64,000 bases of DNA from Hydra vulgaris (GCF_038396675.1 NC_088921.1:34684501-34748500), one strand, 5' to 3'; positions 29,770 through 41,172 are shown, numbered from the stretch's first letter. Notes: generated by a model from the sequence alone, not told the origin. A program made the numbers and translations.

Positions 29770-30628
29770 TTAAAGACAGTATTCTCTTTGAAAAAATAAT
29801 ATAAATACTCTGCGATTAAATACTTATAAAATGAAAAGCTAAATAAAAAAACAATTTAGATCTAAAAACAAAATTTTAATTTGATTTAGTCTTTAAAATA
29901 AGAAAATTATTATTTATTAAAAAAAAAAGACAAAACCTTTGGATTTTTTGGCTAAAAAAGCAAAGAACAATGAAACAAGTCAGTTTAGCATAAAAACGTT
30001 TTCAGAGCACGAAGAAAATGTTTCAGTAAAAGATATGATATGACTTTGCTATAATATATTTTTATTATATTGTACGCTAAATTGCGCTTAGTTGTCGAAT
30101 CAAGATATAATAGCTCACCCATGGTAGCATTTATAAAAAAACAAAAATGCAATATTGTATTTATATTACTGTTATTCACAGGACCAGGAATTAGCTAATT
30201 GCTAATATTTATGCTATAATATAGCTCCTAATAGTTTTATGTGTTGCCACAATTATCGTCAACCCTCGTAATTGAAAAAATTAATAAAAATAAAGTTGGT
30301 AAAAATAAACTGCTAATCTTTAACTATTTTTGGTTGGTGTCAGTTTAGCAAAAAACACAAAGGTTTCCGCAAAAATCGTCCGCAAAAAATCGCCGACCTT
30401 TTACTTTTGAGTTGGCTGTTAGGTTGAATTTTAGCAATACCGACCTAATTTCCAAGGTTTGTATTATGCAGTAAAATATTAAGTTGGTAATATTTAAAAA
30501 GTTATAATTTACAAAAATAAAATCAATTTTTTAACTTATAAGTGTAAACCTTGTATTAACTGCAAAGCTTTAAAAATCTAAAACTTTGTTTTTTACGAAT
30601 GTTTAATTAACTTTATTAAACTATTATA

Positions 30629-30656
30629 TGACGAGTTAATTATAATTAACTCGTCA
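30629..30656. repeat. 28-bp perfect palindrome
   Basis: TGACGAGTTAATTA joined to its exact complement without a loop. Neighbouring sequence 29770-31300 holds nothing else I can identify. Confidence 0.8.
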
Positions 30657-31297
30657 CCTTATTCAACCAACTTGCCCTTAATTTGATACAGTTCTACTAA
30701 ACCAGTCGATTACTTAAATACAATGTAGTGTAGATTCGTGTAATATGACCATACCAAAAGATACGGTTATACACAAGAACTTTAAATTTTCGACAAATAA
30801 GTATTAATAAAATTGTCGCACTAAAATAATATATTTTAGTTGTTTTTGCTTTTGTGGAAAAAACTGTTATCAATTTAATAACTTTCATAAATGTTAATAA
30901 AAAATGATTTAGAAAGAGAGCCACCAGTCTTAAAAATTTCCTCTGTTAATTAATTTAAATGAATGAGTTCGATAGGTTTGCAACTCTTTCGTTACATAAC
31001 CTTAAAAAGTCTAACTTCAAAAAATAGATAAAAATTCCACAATTTAATCGCTCAACGTAAGTGATGTAAGTTGAGTTAAATGTAAAATAATAGAATCAAG
31101 ATAAAAAGTTTATTTTTTATGATCTGTTTGGTTTATAGATAGTGCATGTTTTGGTTTATAGATGGTGTATGTTTTGCAAAAATATCAAGTTTAAAATTTT
31201 ATGACGATAATTTTTTCATAAACTTTTTTTTTTTTTGAAAACATAAAATTTACAACATCTTGTGAAAACTTTTATAGAACCGCATTTCGATCTATAA

Positions 31298-31439
<142 letters not shown>

Positions 31440-31896
31440 AGGTGAATGTTGTCTAATTTTGGGGTTGTAGTTGAATGTTGTCTAATTTAAAAACTTTGAC
31501 TAAATCTTTTGGTATAACAAGTTCCCATGATTCCAACTTAAGGGTGCTGACACAATCTACTAATTCTGAAAATCAAACGATCTTTTGTGATAATCTCTAT
31601 CAATTTTCTTCTCCATTTAACATTATAGTCATCTTGACCTTTAGGAAGACTGAATATAGCTATACCATGTGAATAACGAGAAATAGTACAACCATATATT
31701 TAACAATTTGCTCCAGGCATTGTACTTTTAGTTAAACTCTTTATAAAAAATAGTTTGTTTTGCACCTTAAAGTAGGCTGGGTACAAGAACCTAACATCAA
31801 CGCAAAAACAATTGTTTCCAGGCCGTGTTTTTAGAATATTCATTCTTATGACTACGCATGACAAATAAAAAATTTAAATATCGCGCCATGCTTAGT

Positions 31897-32020
31897 TTAA
31901 AAGTCGCGTAACTAATTTAATTATAAATGCTACGCCATACCTAATAACTAAAAGTCGCGTGACTGTCGTGTCTTACCAATAATCTTAAAGCCGCGTGACA
32001 ACTCACGCGACTTTTAGACA
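31897..32020. repeat. AAAGTCGCGTGAC repeats, direct and inverted
   Basis: AAAAGTCGCGTAAC, AAAAGTCGCGTGAC and AAAGCCGCGTGAC are followed by the inverse CACGCGACTTTT, giving a short hairpin at about 31994-32020. CpG-rich for this region. Confidence 0.65.
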
Positions 32021-32094
32021 ATAGCTTGTTAAATCCGCTTGTGTTGTTAAACTGGTTGTTAAAGCGTTGTTAAATTGGCTTTGTGACATGACAG

Positions 32095-32400
32095 TTTTAT
32101 TTGACAGTTCGTCGCATGAGAATTGTAGGTTTCTATCTGCATTTTTTTATGTTGTGAGAACTTAACTTTCGATATTTAATTTTAAAATGTTTTAATGCTA
32201 TTATTCTTTATAATTATAAATTACAAGTCGTTTATGTTATTATGGTTTCATTATTAAAAATATATTATTATTCATAATATTTTTAAAGTTGTTTGTTTTT
32301 ATTATTAATTATTAATTAAAACATTAATTGTTAGATTCTTTTAACATAAAAAAATGCAGATAGAACCCTATATTTCTCATGCGACGAGTTTGTCGTGACA
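32095..32400. mobile_element. MITE-like inverted-repeat element
   Basis: Left arm GTCGCATGAGAA...TCTATCTGCATTTTTTTATG (about 32105-32155) is inverted at about 32345-32392 (CATAAAAAAATGCAGATAGA...TTCTCATGCGAC). There is no coding sequence between. It lies about 500 bases upstream of the gene at 32879. Confidence 0.65.
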
Positions 32401-32878
32401 CATTTTACAGTGTATAGACGTTAGTAAATTACTCACTATGTTGTTTAATAACATTGGTCATGTATACGTTAGTAAATAACAAGTTGGTTTATAGTTGTAT
32501 TCTTCTGTTTTAAAAATACCAAAACAGATTAACAACTGCAATAAACGAATACATAAAATTAATTTATTTAGTTATTATAACTTTATTTATTGCACTTTTT
32601 CTATTATTTTGAGAAAAATTTTTTACTTTTTCCTTAATTATAAAAAAAAAATAACCAAAAAATTTAAATTGTTCAATATTGAAAAATGTTTTAAAGTATA
32701 TAGTAATAGCAATACAAAAATGTTTTATAGTATATAAGTTTATAGTATATACAAACAAAAAATGTAATAATATTAGTTTTAATGAAATTCAAATTATTTA
32801 ATTATAATACATAAAAATTAAAGGAGTTTGAACTTTAAAAATTTAGAGTTTTAAAACTATAAACTATAAGATCTGTAA

Positions 32879-34009
32879 ATGGCAGTAGAGGGAAATTTAG
32901 ATTTCGAACTTTTAAAAAAGTTCTTACGCATTTGTGAAATAAACGACAATGTAATAAATCAAGTAGTTGAAGTCTGTAAGTCTATAGAAGATTTACTTAC
33001 AAATGTGAATGTCTGGTCCGAGTTCGTCGAAGTGGAGGAAAAAATTAGAATCGTGAAGTGTGCCAATCGTGTCCGATATGCAAAAATTGAAGCCGATGAA
33101 TTTTGTATGATAAATAATATCAAAGACAGTTGTATTTCATTTGAAAACTACTTTGCTTATGCAGAAAAATATGGCGCAAAAGTTGATGAAGACATCAAAA
33201 AGTATAAAAAAGAATTATATAAATTGGCTTTGGAACTTTACTTCGAATCAAAAAAACTATCTTTAGCAGTCACTGTACCAGCTAGAGTAACTGTAGTTTT
33301 TGTAGATTTTTTAAAGGATATAGTTCCGAAAATAGTTAAGATTGCTAAATCAAATCCAGGTTTAATGAATGGCGTTGTGTCGTCATTGGATGAAATCGTA
33401 GCATATTGTAGCGAAATTACAATGTTATCGGAAATAAAAGGCAATATATTATCTGGTGCTATTATTTTTGGAATAATGACCTGTCATAGTATTGGTAACT
33501 ATGTTTATGAATATTACACAGGGAAAATTAGTAGTAAGCAATGTCTGACATTGATTGGTATTGATGTTGCCGCTAATGGAGCGTCGGCATTAACAACAAC
33601 AGGGTTAGGTGTTGTGGGTAGCATTATAAGCTCAATTTTCTTTCCGGGTGTTGGCTCGTTGATAGGAGGTGTTATTGGAGGTTTGATTGGCAATATTATT
33701 GGAAATAAATATGTTGAACCCTTAGTGAAACGATTGTTATCTGGAGAAATGCTATCGAACTTACAAAATATTGATCCAGTTTGTCAGGCAGAAATGGAAA
33801 AACTTTATGATAATGCACTTCAAGAATTCAACGTATCAGATAATACACCAGTGGATTTAGTAAAAAAACTTCGAAGAAATTACATCTTGTGTTTTCATCC
33901 AGATAAGCAAGATTCTTTAAATGATACACAAACTCAAAAGTTTATTCACTTGGAGGCGTGTTATAAAATAATAGAAAAGTATAGAACGGCTAAAGGCACT
34001 TGGAAATAA
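32879..34009 (+). CDS. Unrecognised protein: glycine-zipper plus J-like domain
   Basis: An intact single-exon frame of 376 codons, with ATG context TAAATGGCAG and TAA at 34007-34009. Residues 1-125 are predicted mostly helical and rich in charged residues. Residues 215-275 are a glycine-zipper membrane segment (GLGVVGSIISSIFFPGVGSL then IGGVIGGLIGNIIGN). Residues 308-370 fit a J domain: a helix, an NVSDNTPVDLVKKLRRNYIL turn and helix, HPDK near residue 342, and a last helix (FIHLEACYKIIEKYR). HPD is the motif by which J proteins stimulate Hsp70 ATPase. Glycine zippers commonly pack helices in membranes or pores. A membrane protein that recruits Hsp70 is inference. GC content is above its flanks and no splice sites are needed. 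The family is unknown to me. Confidence 0.7.
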   Translation: MAVEGNLDFELLKKFLRICEINDNVINQVVEVCKSIEDLLTNVNVWSEFVEVEEKIRIVKCANRVRYAKIEADEFCMINNIKDSCISFENYFAYAEKYGAKVDEDIKKYKKELYKLALELYFESKKLSLAVTVPARVTVVFVDFLKDIVPKIVKIAKSNPGLMNGVVSSLDEIVAYCSEITMLSEIKGNILSGAIIFGIMTCHSIGNYVYEYYTGKISSKQCLTLIGIDVAANGASALTTTGLGVVGSIISSIFFPGVGSLIGGVIGGLIGNIIGNKYVEPLVKRLLSGEMLSNLQNIDPVCQAEMEKLYDNALQEFNVSDNTPVDLVKKLRRNYILCFHPDKQDSLNDTQTQKFIHLEACYKIIEKYRTAKGTWK

Positions 34010-34520
34010 ATTCAAAAATAATGCTTAAGTTTTTCTTATAATTATAGTGAAATATCAAATCAACATATTTAAATATTTTATTTTTTGATTTATAAAATGG
34101 TCTGCATTGCTATTTATACTCTAATTTATACTCTAAATTACTCTAAGTTATAAAATAAACTCTTGTCAAGAACCAGTGTTGGTGTAAGAGTATGAATAAA
34201 TTACAGATGATTACATTGTGTTTATTTGTATGTTTATATATACTGTGTTTATTTATATTATATTATATTTATATTGTGTTCAAATATGTGTATTAAGTAT
34301 TACTATACTCATAGACTATATTTATTGAGTTTTGTCATTATCCATGTAAGTTGTTACTTTTAAAATAAATTTATTAGAGGTTTAATTTTTAAGTGACTAA
34401 TAAAAGTAAGACAACGGTGTCATTTTTTTAGAGTCATAAAAAAAAATTCAACCGTGCTTTTTATTTTAATTTTTTAAATCTTGAAAATTGTTTCAATATT
34501 TTAGTGTACAAACAACATAA

Positions 34521-34713
34521 GCAGTGGCGCAGTTGGTAAAGTGCTGGCTGAAACCAAGAAATTCGATGTTCGATGCCGGCACAAACTCAATAAGCGATAT
34601 TGGTAAGCAGGCGTGAACTTCTAGGTCAAATGCTCCTCCGCGGTGCTCTGTAATAAGTCTGTTAGGTCCTATTGAACCACCTTGATAATAAAATAATTAA
34701 AAAAAAAAAAAAA
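34521..34713 (+). repeat. SINE-B, near full length
   Basis: tRNA-like head GCAGTGGCGCAGTTGGTAAA, degraded box B (TTCGATGTTCGATGCCGG), body with GTGAACTTCTAGGTCAAATG and TAATAAGTCTGTTAGG, then a poly(A) to 34713. Sequence 34010-34520 before it holds only AT-rich DNA. Confidence 0.8.
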
Positions 34714-34719
34714 CAGATA

Positions 34720-36600
34720 TAGTTATTCAGATTTTGATTTCAGACATCATTACTAAGACATGCTAAAAAGTTTCTTTCTTGTGGCAGTCAGTAAAAGAAC
34801 TTCTTTCATCAAAAACATTATTGCGTATTGACACCAACTTTTTGAATGAAACAGAGCTTCCTAATACAAATAAGGGTTTTAACGCTACACTCGACAAAGC
34901 TAGAGTTTAAGTTGAACTTTTTTTTTCGCTCCTGAGGTAACAATGAGTCTCTCTTTGAAAATACTTTAATAGTGGGTTTATATCTAGCACGGGTGCTGTC
35001 ATGGCCAAACCACAGAGAGTCACCTTTATTTTCAGTTATCAAGTTTTCGTTTTTCTAACAAATCAGTACTAGCACCCAAATTAGTTATAGCACTTGTAGA
35101 ATTAGTAATAGCACTTGCTGGTGCCATAAAAATTTTTTTAAACCTTGGTTCCCAATTGAAAATAAGTAGAGAAGTAGAAAACTTTACATAGGAACAAGTC
35201 ACTTTCAGAGTTTTAATAAGATCATTCTTCAGTTTCACAATATGTCTACAGTCAATAAATAAATGTAGACTATAAACATATTGTTTAAATTATCTTTTTT
35301 GATCTGTAATGTATTAGAGGACAGGCCTGCATTAACCTCTTTTAAGGTCCAGAGTCAATTAACCCAAAAACAATATTATGCCAATTCAAGCGCTAAAAAA
35401 TTGAGACTTTTAATTAAACTAAGCCATTATCACCAGAACATTTGAATTAAACCAGAACAGGACAACTCTTGATCTTTAAAACTTTATTTTAGAATCATAC
35501 GCAAATTTACATATGCATAGACAAGAATACGTGTACGTATAAATAAGAACCACAATCTTTAAACATTTGAATATTGCAACTAACTGAAGATTCAAATGAT
35601 TCAGCTATTCTATAGGCTGATTCAAAAAACAATTTCTTGATTATACTCATAGCAAAATTTGCAATGATTTTGTTGTAGCCGAGAGTTTTTGCAAGATCTT
35701 GCTCAACGAAAGTAGTTAGAAGAATGGAGAGCTGGTTGAGGTCCATTGTAGATCTTAGGGCTTTCTTGAATAGACCAACCATCTTTAGCGATGAAAACAG
35801 GAATTGCGTTAAAAATGCTTAGCACAAATCCATACTGATTTAAAGATAGGCTGTAAACTTTCTGATATGTTTTATACAATAGCTTTATTAAAGAGAGAGA
35901 TTATTTTTGATCAAAAATATTGGCGCGCTTTAGAGTACCTGATAACGGATCATTTCAATAAGTTTCTTTTCCTCCAGTTTGTACACGTAGATTTACGTCA
36001 AGGATTCGCATTATTCCTTCAAGCTAGATAATTTAATTTCTTTTTCGTTCAATTTACTTGTGGTTTTGTGAATAATTAAAACAAGAAAAATGTTCTTCGT
36101 CTTTTCTGTAGTTTAAAATTTGTCTCTGTCGATTAAGAGCATTTGAATCACCTTAAATTAGTTTTCTTCATTTTCGCGGAAATAATTTCTCTTTTTGCCT
36201 TCTTTTGGACAAAACCTTATTGAAAACAATAACATGCTAGACTGAAGTCAATCAAATGTATTTATTAATCAAGTTTGATCAATAAATTTGTACTCTAGTG
36301 AAATTCTCCTTAAGAGTCTTTATAAACATCTAAGGAAATGTTTTCCAATTGAAATAAAACACTGACAAAATTTATAGTTTAAAGAGCTTTTAACCAGCAT
36401 GTTGTCAGAAGCCAATTTGAATGACTAAATTTATTTTTTCAGGGTTTGTATTTCATATAACTGATCAGCAGCTAGATTCAGATTACAAAGTTTCTGCAAA
36501 GATACAAAAACTTTCCTAGGTTGCTTAATCAACTGCGAAAACATCAAGATCCTTGATGTCCCTCATCATACCTGTGATAATAGCAGTGTAGCCAGTTTAA
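34720..36600. other. Gene-poor stretch with weak frames
   Basis: Open minus frames at 34818-35238 (two, in different frames; one with SLLPQERKKKFNLNSSF) and 35507-35782 are longer than chance would favour but match nothing I know. They may be a decayed retroelement. No terminal repeats seen. Confidence 0.3.
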
Positions 36601-36604
36601 AAAA

Positions 36605-37040
36605 GAAAAAATTATATTTTAATATGAAAAAGTCCCTCTCTTATAAAATAGTTGTGAAAAAAGAAAGTGTATTTTAATAGAAAAAAGTACCCTTATAAAA
36701 TGGCGCATTAAAGTTTATTGGAGTATAGGGGGTATTTATTAGGGTATAGATGACAAATGTCATCTGAGCCAAAGCCCCACGTTCCAAATTCGCACATGGT
36801 GTAGATGTTAGGTGCCAAAAGCCCCGCGAGACAATGCCTTAGGGCCAAAAGCCCCAAGTGCGATTAAAAGCCTGCGCGTGTGTTCATTAAAAACCCGCGC
36901 TATATTTATGGATTGGGGGTATAGGCAAAGGAAAAAAGTCTCTCTTATAAAATAGTTAGCAAAAAAGAAAGTGACTTTATATAATAAAATGTCTTTTATA
37001 AAATAGTTAGGGGGGTGAGAATAAAGGTGCGTGACAAATC
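36605..37040. repeat. Repeated TCTTATAAAATAGTT units and GCCCC motifs
   Basis: CTTATAAAATAGTTG-type units with AAAAAAGAAAGTG recur at about 36640, 36940 and 36990, interspersed with CCAAAAGCCCC at 36817 and 36845. Structure resembles a decayed element end. Confidence 0.4.
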
Positions 37041-37068
37041 CCATTAAATTTTATTGATAAGTGGTATA

Positions 37069-37071
<3 letters not shown>

Positions 37072-37154
<83 letters not shown>
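37072..37154. repeat. (AT)n tract
   Basis: AT dinucleotides adjoining the small basic frames on the right. Confidence 0.9.
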
Positions 37155-37160
<6 letters not shown>

Positions 37161-37224
37161 AATGTGAAAAATATATATCAATTAAGTATATATACAAAAA
37201 CAGAAAATAAAAGTGAAATTAAGT

Positions 37225-37484
37225 ATGGCGCGAAGTAAAGGATCTGTTAGACATTCAAGAGCATATATAGAAAAAGAGAAAATCCTCATTCTCGACAGTA
37301 TAATGCAGAAGATGTAGATTTTTGTCGAAAGAGGATTCTCTGTTCAAGTGGAAAGATCACCGCTCTTGTGTATAACAAAAACAAAATAAAAATATAAACG
37401 AAACAAACAAAGTATAACAATAACAAGTTTGGAAAAGAGTGTATATAAATGGGTATTGACAAAGAAAACTTAAAGGCAATTAAA
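37225..37484 (+). pseudogene. Broken small basic gene, paralogue of next
   Basis: It starts ATGGCGCG (MARSKGSVRHSRAY), changes frame into RQYNAEDVDFCRKRILC and ends near VYKWVLTKKT. Both the start (MAR) and the end (YKWVLTK) match the neighbour at 37585, so the pair looks like a tandem duplication with this copy broken. Function unknown. Confidence 0.4.
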
Positions 37485-37584
37485 AAATAGAGTGTAAGGT
37501 AATAGTTATACATATTTAGTTTACGAAAATAAGTTTAAATAGTTAAATAAAATAAGAAAAAATATATGATAAAAAAATAAATTA

Positions 37585-37854
37585 ATGAAAATGGCGCGAA
37601 CAAAGAAAATGTCAAAAAGCGAATCTCGCGAATTGAGGCGTTTACAAGACATATATACACGTCATGGTAGAGATATCGCAAATCAGAGGTTGAGATTAGG
37701 TAGACAGCCAGAGGTTGTCGTTAACAAGTTAGATTGCAAAATGGTTTGGTACGAAAAACGAACGACAAAACAAAAGTATAAGCGAACAAAAAATAATATA
37801 AAAGCAGGCGTGGTTGGTTATCCAGTCTATAAATGGGTATTAACAAAAGGCTAA
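37585..37854 (+). CDS. Small very basic protein, 89 residues
   Basis: It starts MKMARTKKMSKSESRELR (the second Met may be the real start, to match its neighbour) and ends VGYPVYKWVLTKG. About a third of its residues are Lys or Arg and there are no membrane segments. Composition suits a nucleic-acid-binding or packaging protein, for instance of a Polinton-like element, but no motif proves this. It lies 94 bases left of the piggyBac insertion. Confidence 0.45.
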   Translation: MKMARTKKMSKSESRELRRLQDIYTRHGRDIANQRLRLGRQPEVVVNKLDCKMVWYEKRTTKQKYKRTKNNIKAGVVGYPVYKWVLTKG

Positions 37855-38504
37855 ACAAAATTTTAAATCTCTTTTAAAAGAAATTTGTTAAAATAAATTA
37901 CAAGTTATTCAAAAAAACTTGAAAAAAATAAAGTTCTAATCACTTTAACCCTTTAAAGACGGCGGGGTATTTTACTACCCCAAAAGAGTTTGTTTTTAAC
38001 TGCCACATCAACAAATTTTGACTATTTGAACTGCCACTTCAGAACATCTTTTATTATCATTTAAGGATGTTGTTAGTGTAAAATGTTTTTGTTTTACTAA
38101 TTAATTGACAATAATATTGTTTGTTAAAAATTTAGTTACGTTAAAGACGGTTGGGGTATTTTTATACCCCATGCAAGTTTTCCCATTTTTTAGTTAGTGA
38201 ATCAATAAATAGTTATATGAATCATGTTTAGTTTAATACTTGTTTGTGTTTTAGTTATTTTTTAATAGGTATGGGGTATTATTTATCTTTTTTATGAGTA
38301 AATTATACCATATATGCATTATATATATATACAATCACTGTAACAACAATAGTGTGCTTATGTTGCATATATTTTGTTTTTATGTCAAAAATATTTATAT
38401 TATTGATAAAAAATAATAATGCCTAAAGAAATTGTTATATATTTTTCACATATTTTGTTTGATAAACACTGAAACTATTTTTTAGAATAAATAAAACTTA
38501 TATA

Positions 38505-40445
38505 ATGAGTCGCCCAAGGAAAAATGCTGCAGTCGAGGCTAATAATATAATTTTTAGTTTAAATGAATTATCGTCAAGTGATGACTCAGCTGACGAAAAA
38601 CTTACAGATGATGAAGAAGATATTATTATTGCTGACGATGAATCAGATGCTATTATCTCTGATAAAAGTGATGAAGAAGTTGTTCAGGAAAATCACATAT
38701 TAAATCAAAACATGATTTCAAAGAATGGTGAGGAAATTTGGAGTAAACTTCCATGTGTAGATGCTGCTCAGCCACGTGCACACAATATTATTCGACAACC
38801 AACTGGCCCAACAAGGTTTGCAGCTCAGGTTTGCGGCCAAAGTGTGGATACTGCCTTTAAACTCTTTATAACACCAGAAATCATTAGAATTATTGTCAAC
38901 TGCACTAATGCTAAAGCTCGTAGAATAAGATTAGAAGGATGGATTGACACGGCAGTAAATGAACTTTTATTGGAGTTCTTCTTCTAGCTGGAGTGTTCCA
39001 TTCTAAAAACCAAAACATAAAAGAACTTTGGAGTAGATTAGATGACATACCAATATTTTCGGCTTCAATGCAAAGAGATCGATTTGTTAACTTGCGACGA
39101 TGCATTCGATTTGATGAGAGAGAAACAAGAAATCAAAGACGGTTTGAAGACAAATTTGCACCTTTAAGAAATATAATGGAAATGTTTATTACTAAATGTA
39201 AGAGCAACTACAATCCAACTGCATATCTCACTGTCGATGAGCAACTAGTTACATTTAGGGGACGTTGTCCATTTAAGATGTTTATACCTACTAAGCCAGG
39301 AAAGTATAGAATGAAGCTATGGATATTATGTGATAATGAAACCTCTTGCTGCATAAACTTGCAACCGTATATTGGTAGAGTAAATGGAGCACGTGATGTT
39401 GGACAAGGTACACGAGTAGTTCTTGAACTAACTGATCACTTAAATGGAAGTGGTAGACACATAACAGCTGATAATTTTTTTACAAACATTCATCTTGCAC
39501 GTGCATTGCTAGGACGTCAAATGACATACACTGGCACCATTAAAAAAAATAAAGGAGAAATACCAAAAAAGTTATTGCCAGCCTTACATCGACCAGTTTA
39601 CTCTAGCATTTTTGGTTTTCAAAATGACTCTACAATAGTTTCTTATGTACCTAAGAAAAACAAAGCAGTAATATTATTATCAACCTTCCATCACAGTAAT
39701 GATATTGTTGCGGACCATAATGAAAAACCACGTATTATTCTAGATTACAACAAATATAAAGGTGGAGTTGACACATTAGACCAGGTTGTCAGGTGCTACT
39801 CGAGTCGCCGAAAGAGTAACCGATGGCCATTTACAATGTTTTTTAATATTTTGGATATTGCAGCATACAATGCTTTGATTTTATTCTTATCAAATCACCC
39901 AAATTATAAAAATGGGGCTTCTCATAGAAGAAAAGAATTTTTAAAAGAATTATTAAAAAGTCTTATTAAAAAATTTGATGCAAATGTCAATCTTCCACAA
40001 ATAGTTGCAAATAATAATCTTCGCCAAGTAATTGCACAAAATAGCCTTTTAAATCAAGGTCAACTAATACAAGAGCAGCATATAAAAAGATTTTTTTTTT
40101 TAATTAATTTTTTTATTTTTTTTTAATTTTTTGGTGCCCCAAGAAGCCCTAACGGTCTTGTCACAGAGCATCGCGGAAGTGCATTTAACCAGGAAGTTCA
40201 CGCCTCCTTCCTTACCGTAACGCAAAAATATGTCCAGAGCTCGTTTCGAACCTGGATCTACTGCTTATAAAGCAGGCGTTCTAACCACTGCGCCACGGCC
40301 GCACCAAAAGATGCTATATGTGTCCTCGTGTTCATGACAGAAAACCCGTCTGCAATGTGCATTATGTAGCCATTCTGTTTGCAAGGCTCATAGCAAAATT
40401 GTTTGCAATAGTTGCCTTATATAGAAGATATATTTTGTTTTTATT
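38505..40445 (+). pseudogene. piggyBac transposase (PGBD-like), frameshifted and SINE-split
   Basis: This transposase excises and inserts the element at TTAA. The acidic N-terminus runs from 38505 (SSDDSADEKLTDDEED). A one-base loss in a T-run near 38965 shifts the frame, so the rest is read from about 38967 to 40126. Likely catalytic aspartates are in YLTVDEQLVTF, HITADNFFTN and NKYKGGVDTLDQ. The C-terminal cysteine-rich domain (CYMCP, then QCALCSHSVCKAHSK after another frame change) continues at 40313-40445, beyond a SINE at 40092-40305. Apart from these breaks the sequence is well kept, so inactivation looks recent. Confidence 0.9.
40092..40305 (-). repeat. SINE-B inserted in piggyBac gene
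   Basis: Full-length on the minus strand: head GCGGCCGTGGCGCAGTGGTT, box B GGTTCGAAACGAG, body and A-rich tail (T-rich at 40092-40124). It is flanked by AAAAGAT on both sides (40085-40091 and 40306-40312), a 7-bp target duplication, so it jumped in after the piggyBac. Confidence 0.9.
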
Positions 40446-40699
40446 TGAATAAATTGTCTCAAATATCACTTTTATTTAAAAAAAATTGAGAAAATTGATA
40501 TTTTTGTTAAAAGCACGCATTTTAATTTAAAAAGTTCAACATATTTTGTATAAAAACCTATATTTTTAGTTGGGGTAGTTTAATACCCCAGCCGTCCTTA
40601 ACGTAACTTTTTTTTCCCGTCCTTTAAGGGTTAAAAACGAAATAATTTTAATAATATATTTGACGAAAATAATATAAAATATTTTGAAAAATAGAATAT

Positions 40700-41010
40700 G
40701 TTATAATTGAAAAAAAAACAACATTTAAAATAAAATATTAATTCATTAAATAAAAAAAATTAAAATTAAAGATCAAATAAACAGTAAAATAATGTTCTAA
40801 TAGTTTAGTTTCTACAAAAACTTTTTTTGATGTTAGCGGTAACAAAGCAATTAATCGCAAAAAATGTTTTTCCTTTAAATTGAGAAGCTTTATATACAGC
40901 AAAGTTCTCATTGTTTTCTTTAATTTTAAAAATATTAGATTTGTCGTTAACAAACTTTGTAATGCACTAATTGTTCCAACTACTAAGCCATTTGTAAAAT
41001 TTATATTTGC
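40700..41010 (-). pseudogene. Possible coding remnant
   Basis: The minus strand gives FFANINFTNGLVVGTISALQ, then LLTTNLIFLKLKKTM, with a second frame NENFAVYKASQFKGKTFF over the same bases. It looks like decayed protein-coding DNA of the element that the piggyBac split, but the family is not recognised. Confidence 0.25.
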
Positions 41011-41067
41011 AAAAAAATCTATATTATTTTAATTTACTAACATTAAAAAAGATATTTTTATATTTAG

Positions 41068-41172
41068 ATGAAAAAAAGATATAAAAAAACAAAGAGAAAA
41101 TCGCGAGAAATCGTAAAGAGGGGGAAAGGCCCGGCTTCGTTATTCAGACGTGTTGGCAAACTCGTTGTATAA
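41068..41172 (+). CDS. Very small basic frame
   Basis: ATG at 41068 starts MKKRYKKTKRKSREIVKRGK, then GPASLFRRVGKLVV and stop, 34 residues. Composition is like that of core or packaging peptides, and it sits on the far side of the piggyBac from the 37585 gene. Too short to be sure. Confidence 0.25.
   Translation: MKKRYKKTKRKSREIVKRGKGPASLFRRVGKLVV

Larger units (their letters stand above)
37949..40630 (+). mobile_element. piggyBac element with TTAA target
   Basis: Ends CCCTTTAAAGACGG (37949) and CCGTCCTTTAAGGG (to 40630) are inverted with 12 of 14 matching. Each is flanked by TTAA (37945-37948 and 40631-40634), the duplicated target of piggyBac. Inner inverted copies, GTTACGTTAAAGACGG at about 38133 and CCGTCCTTAACGTAAC at about 40593, repeat the end motif with GGGGTATT...TACCCC palindromes. 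The element is 2682 bp and includes a later SINE. Confidence 0.9.

Noticed and set aside
34521..34600. tRNA gene on the plus strand
   Set aside because: tRNA-like head of SINE-B. The T-arm is degraded and the sequence continues into the shared SINE body and a poly(A).
37286..37513. 75-codon hydrophobic minus-strand frame
   Set aside because: Shadow of the plus-strand basic paralogue remnant. Its hydrophobicity comes from antisense Lys codons.
40700..41010. Helicase (PIF1-like) C-terminus
   Set aside because: TNGLVVGTISAL loosely recalls it, but the following motifs are absent and another frame over the same bases looks equally coding.
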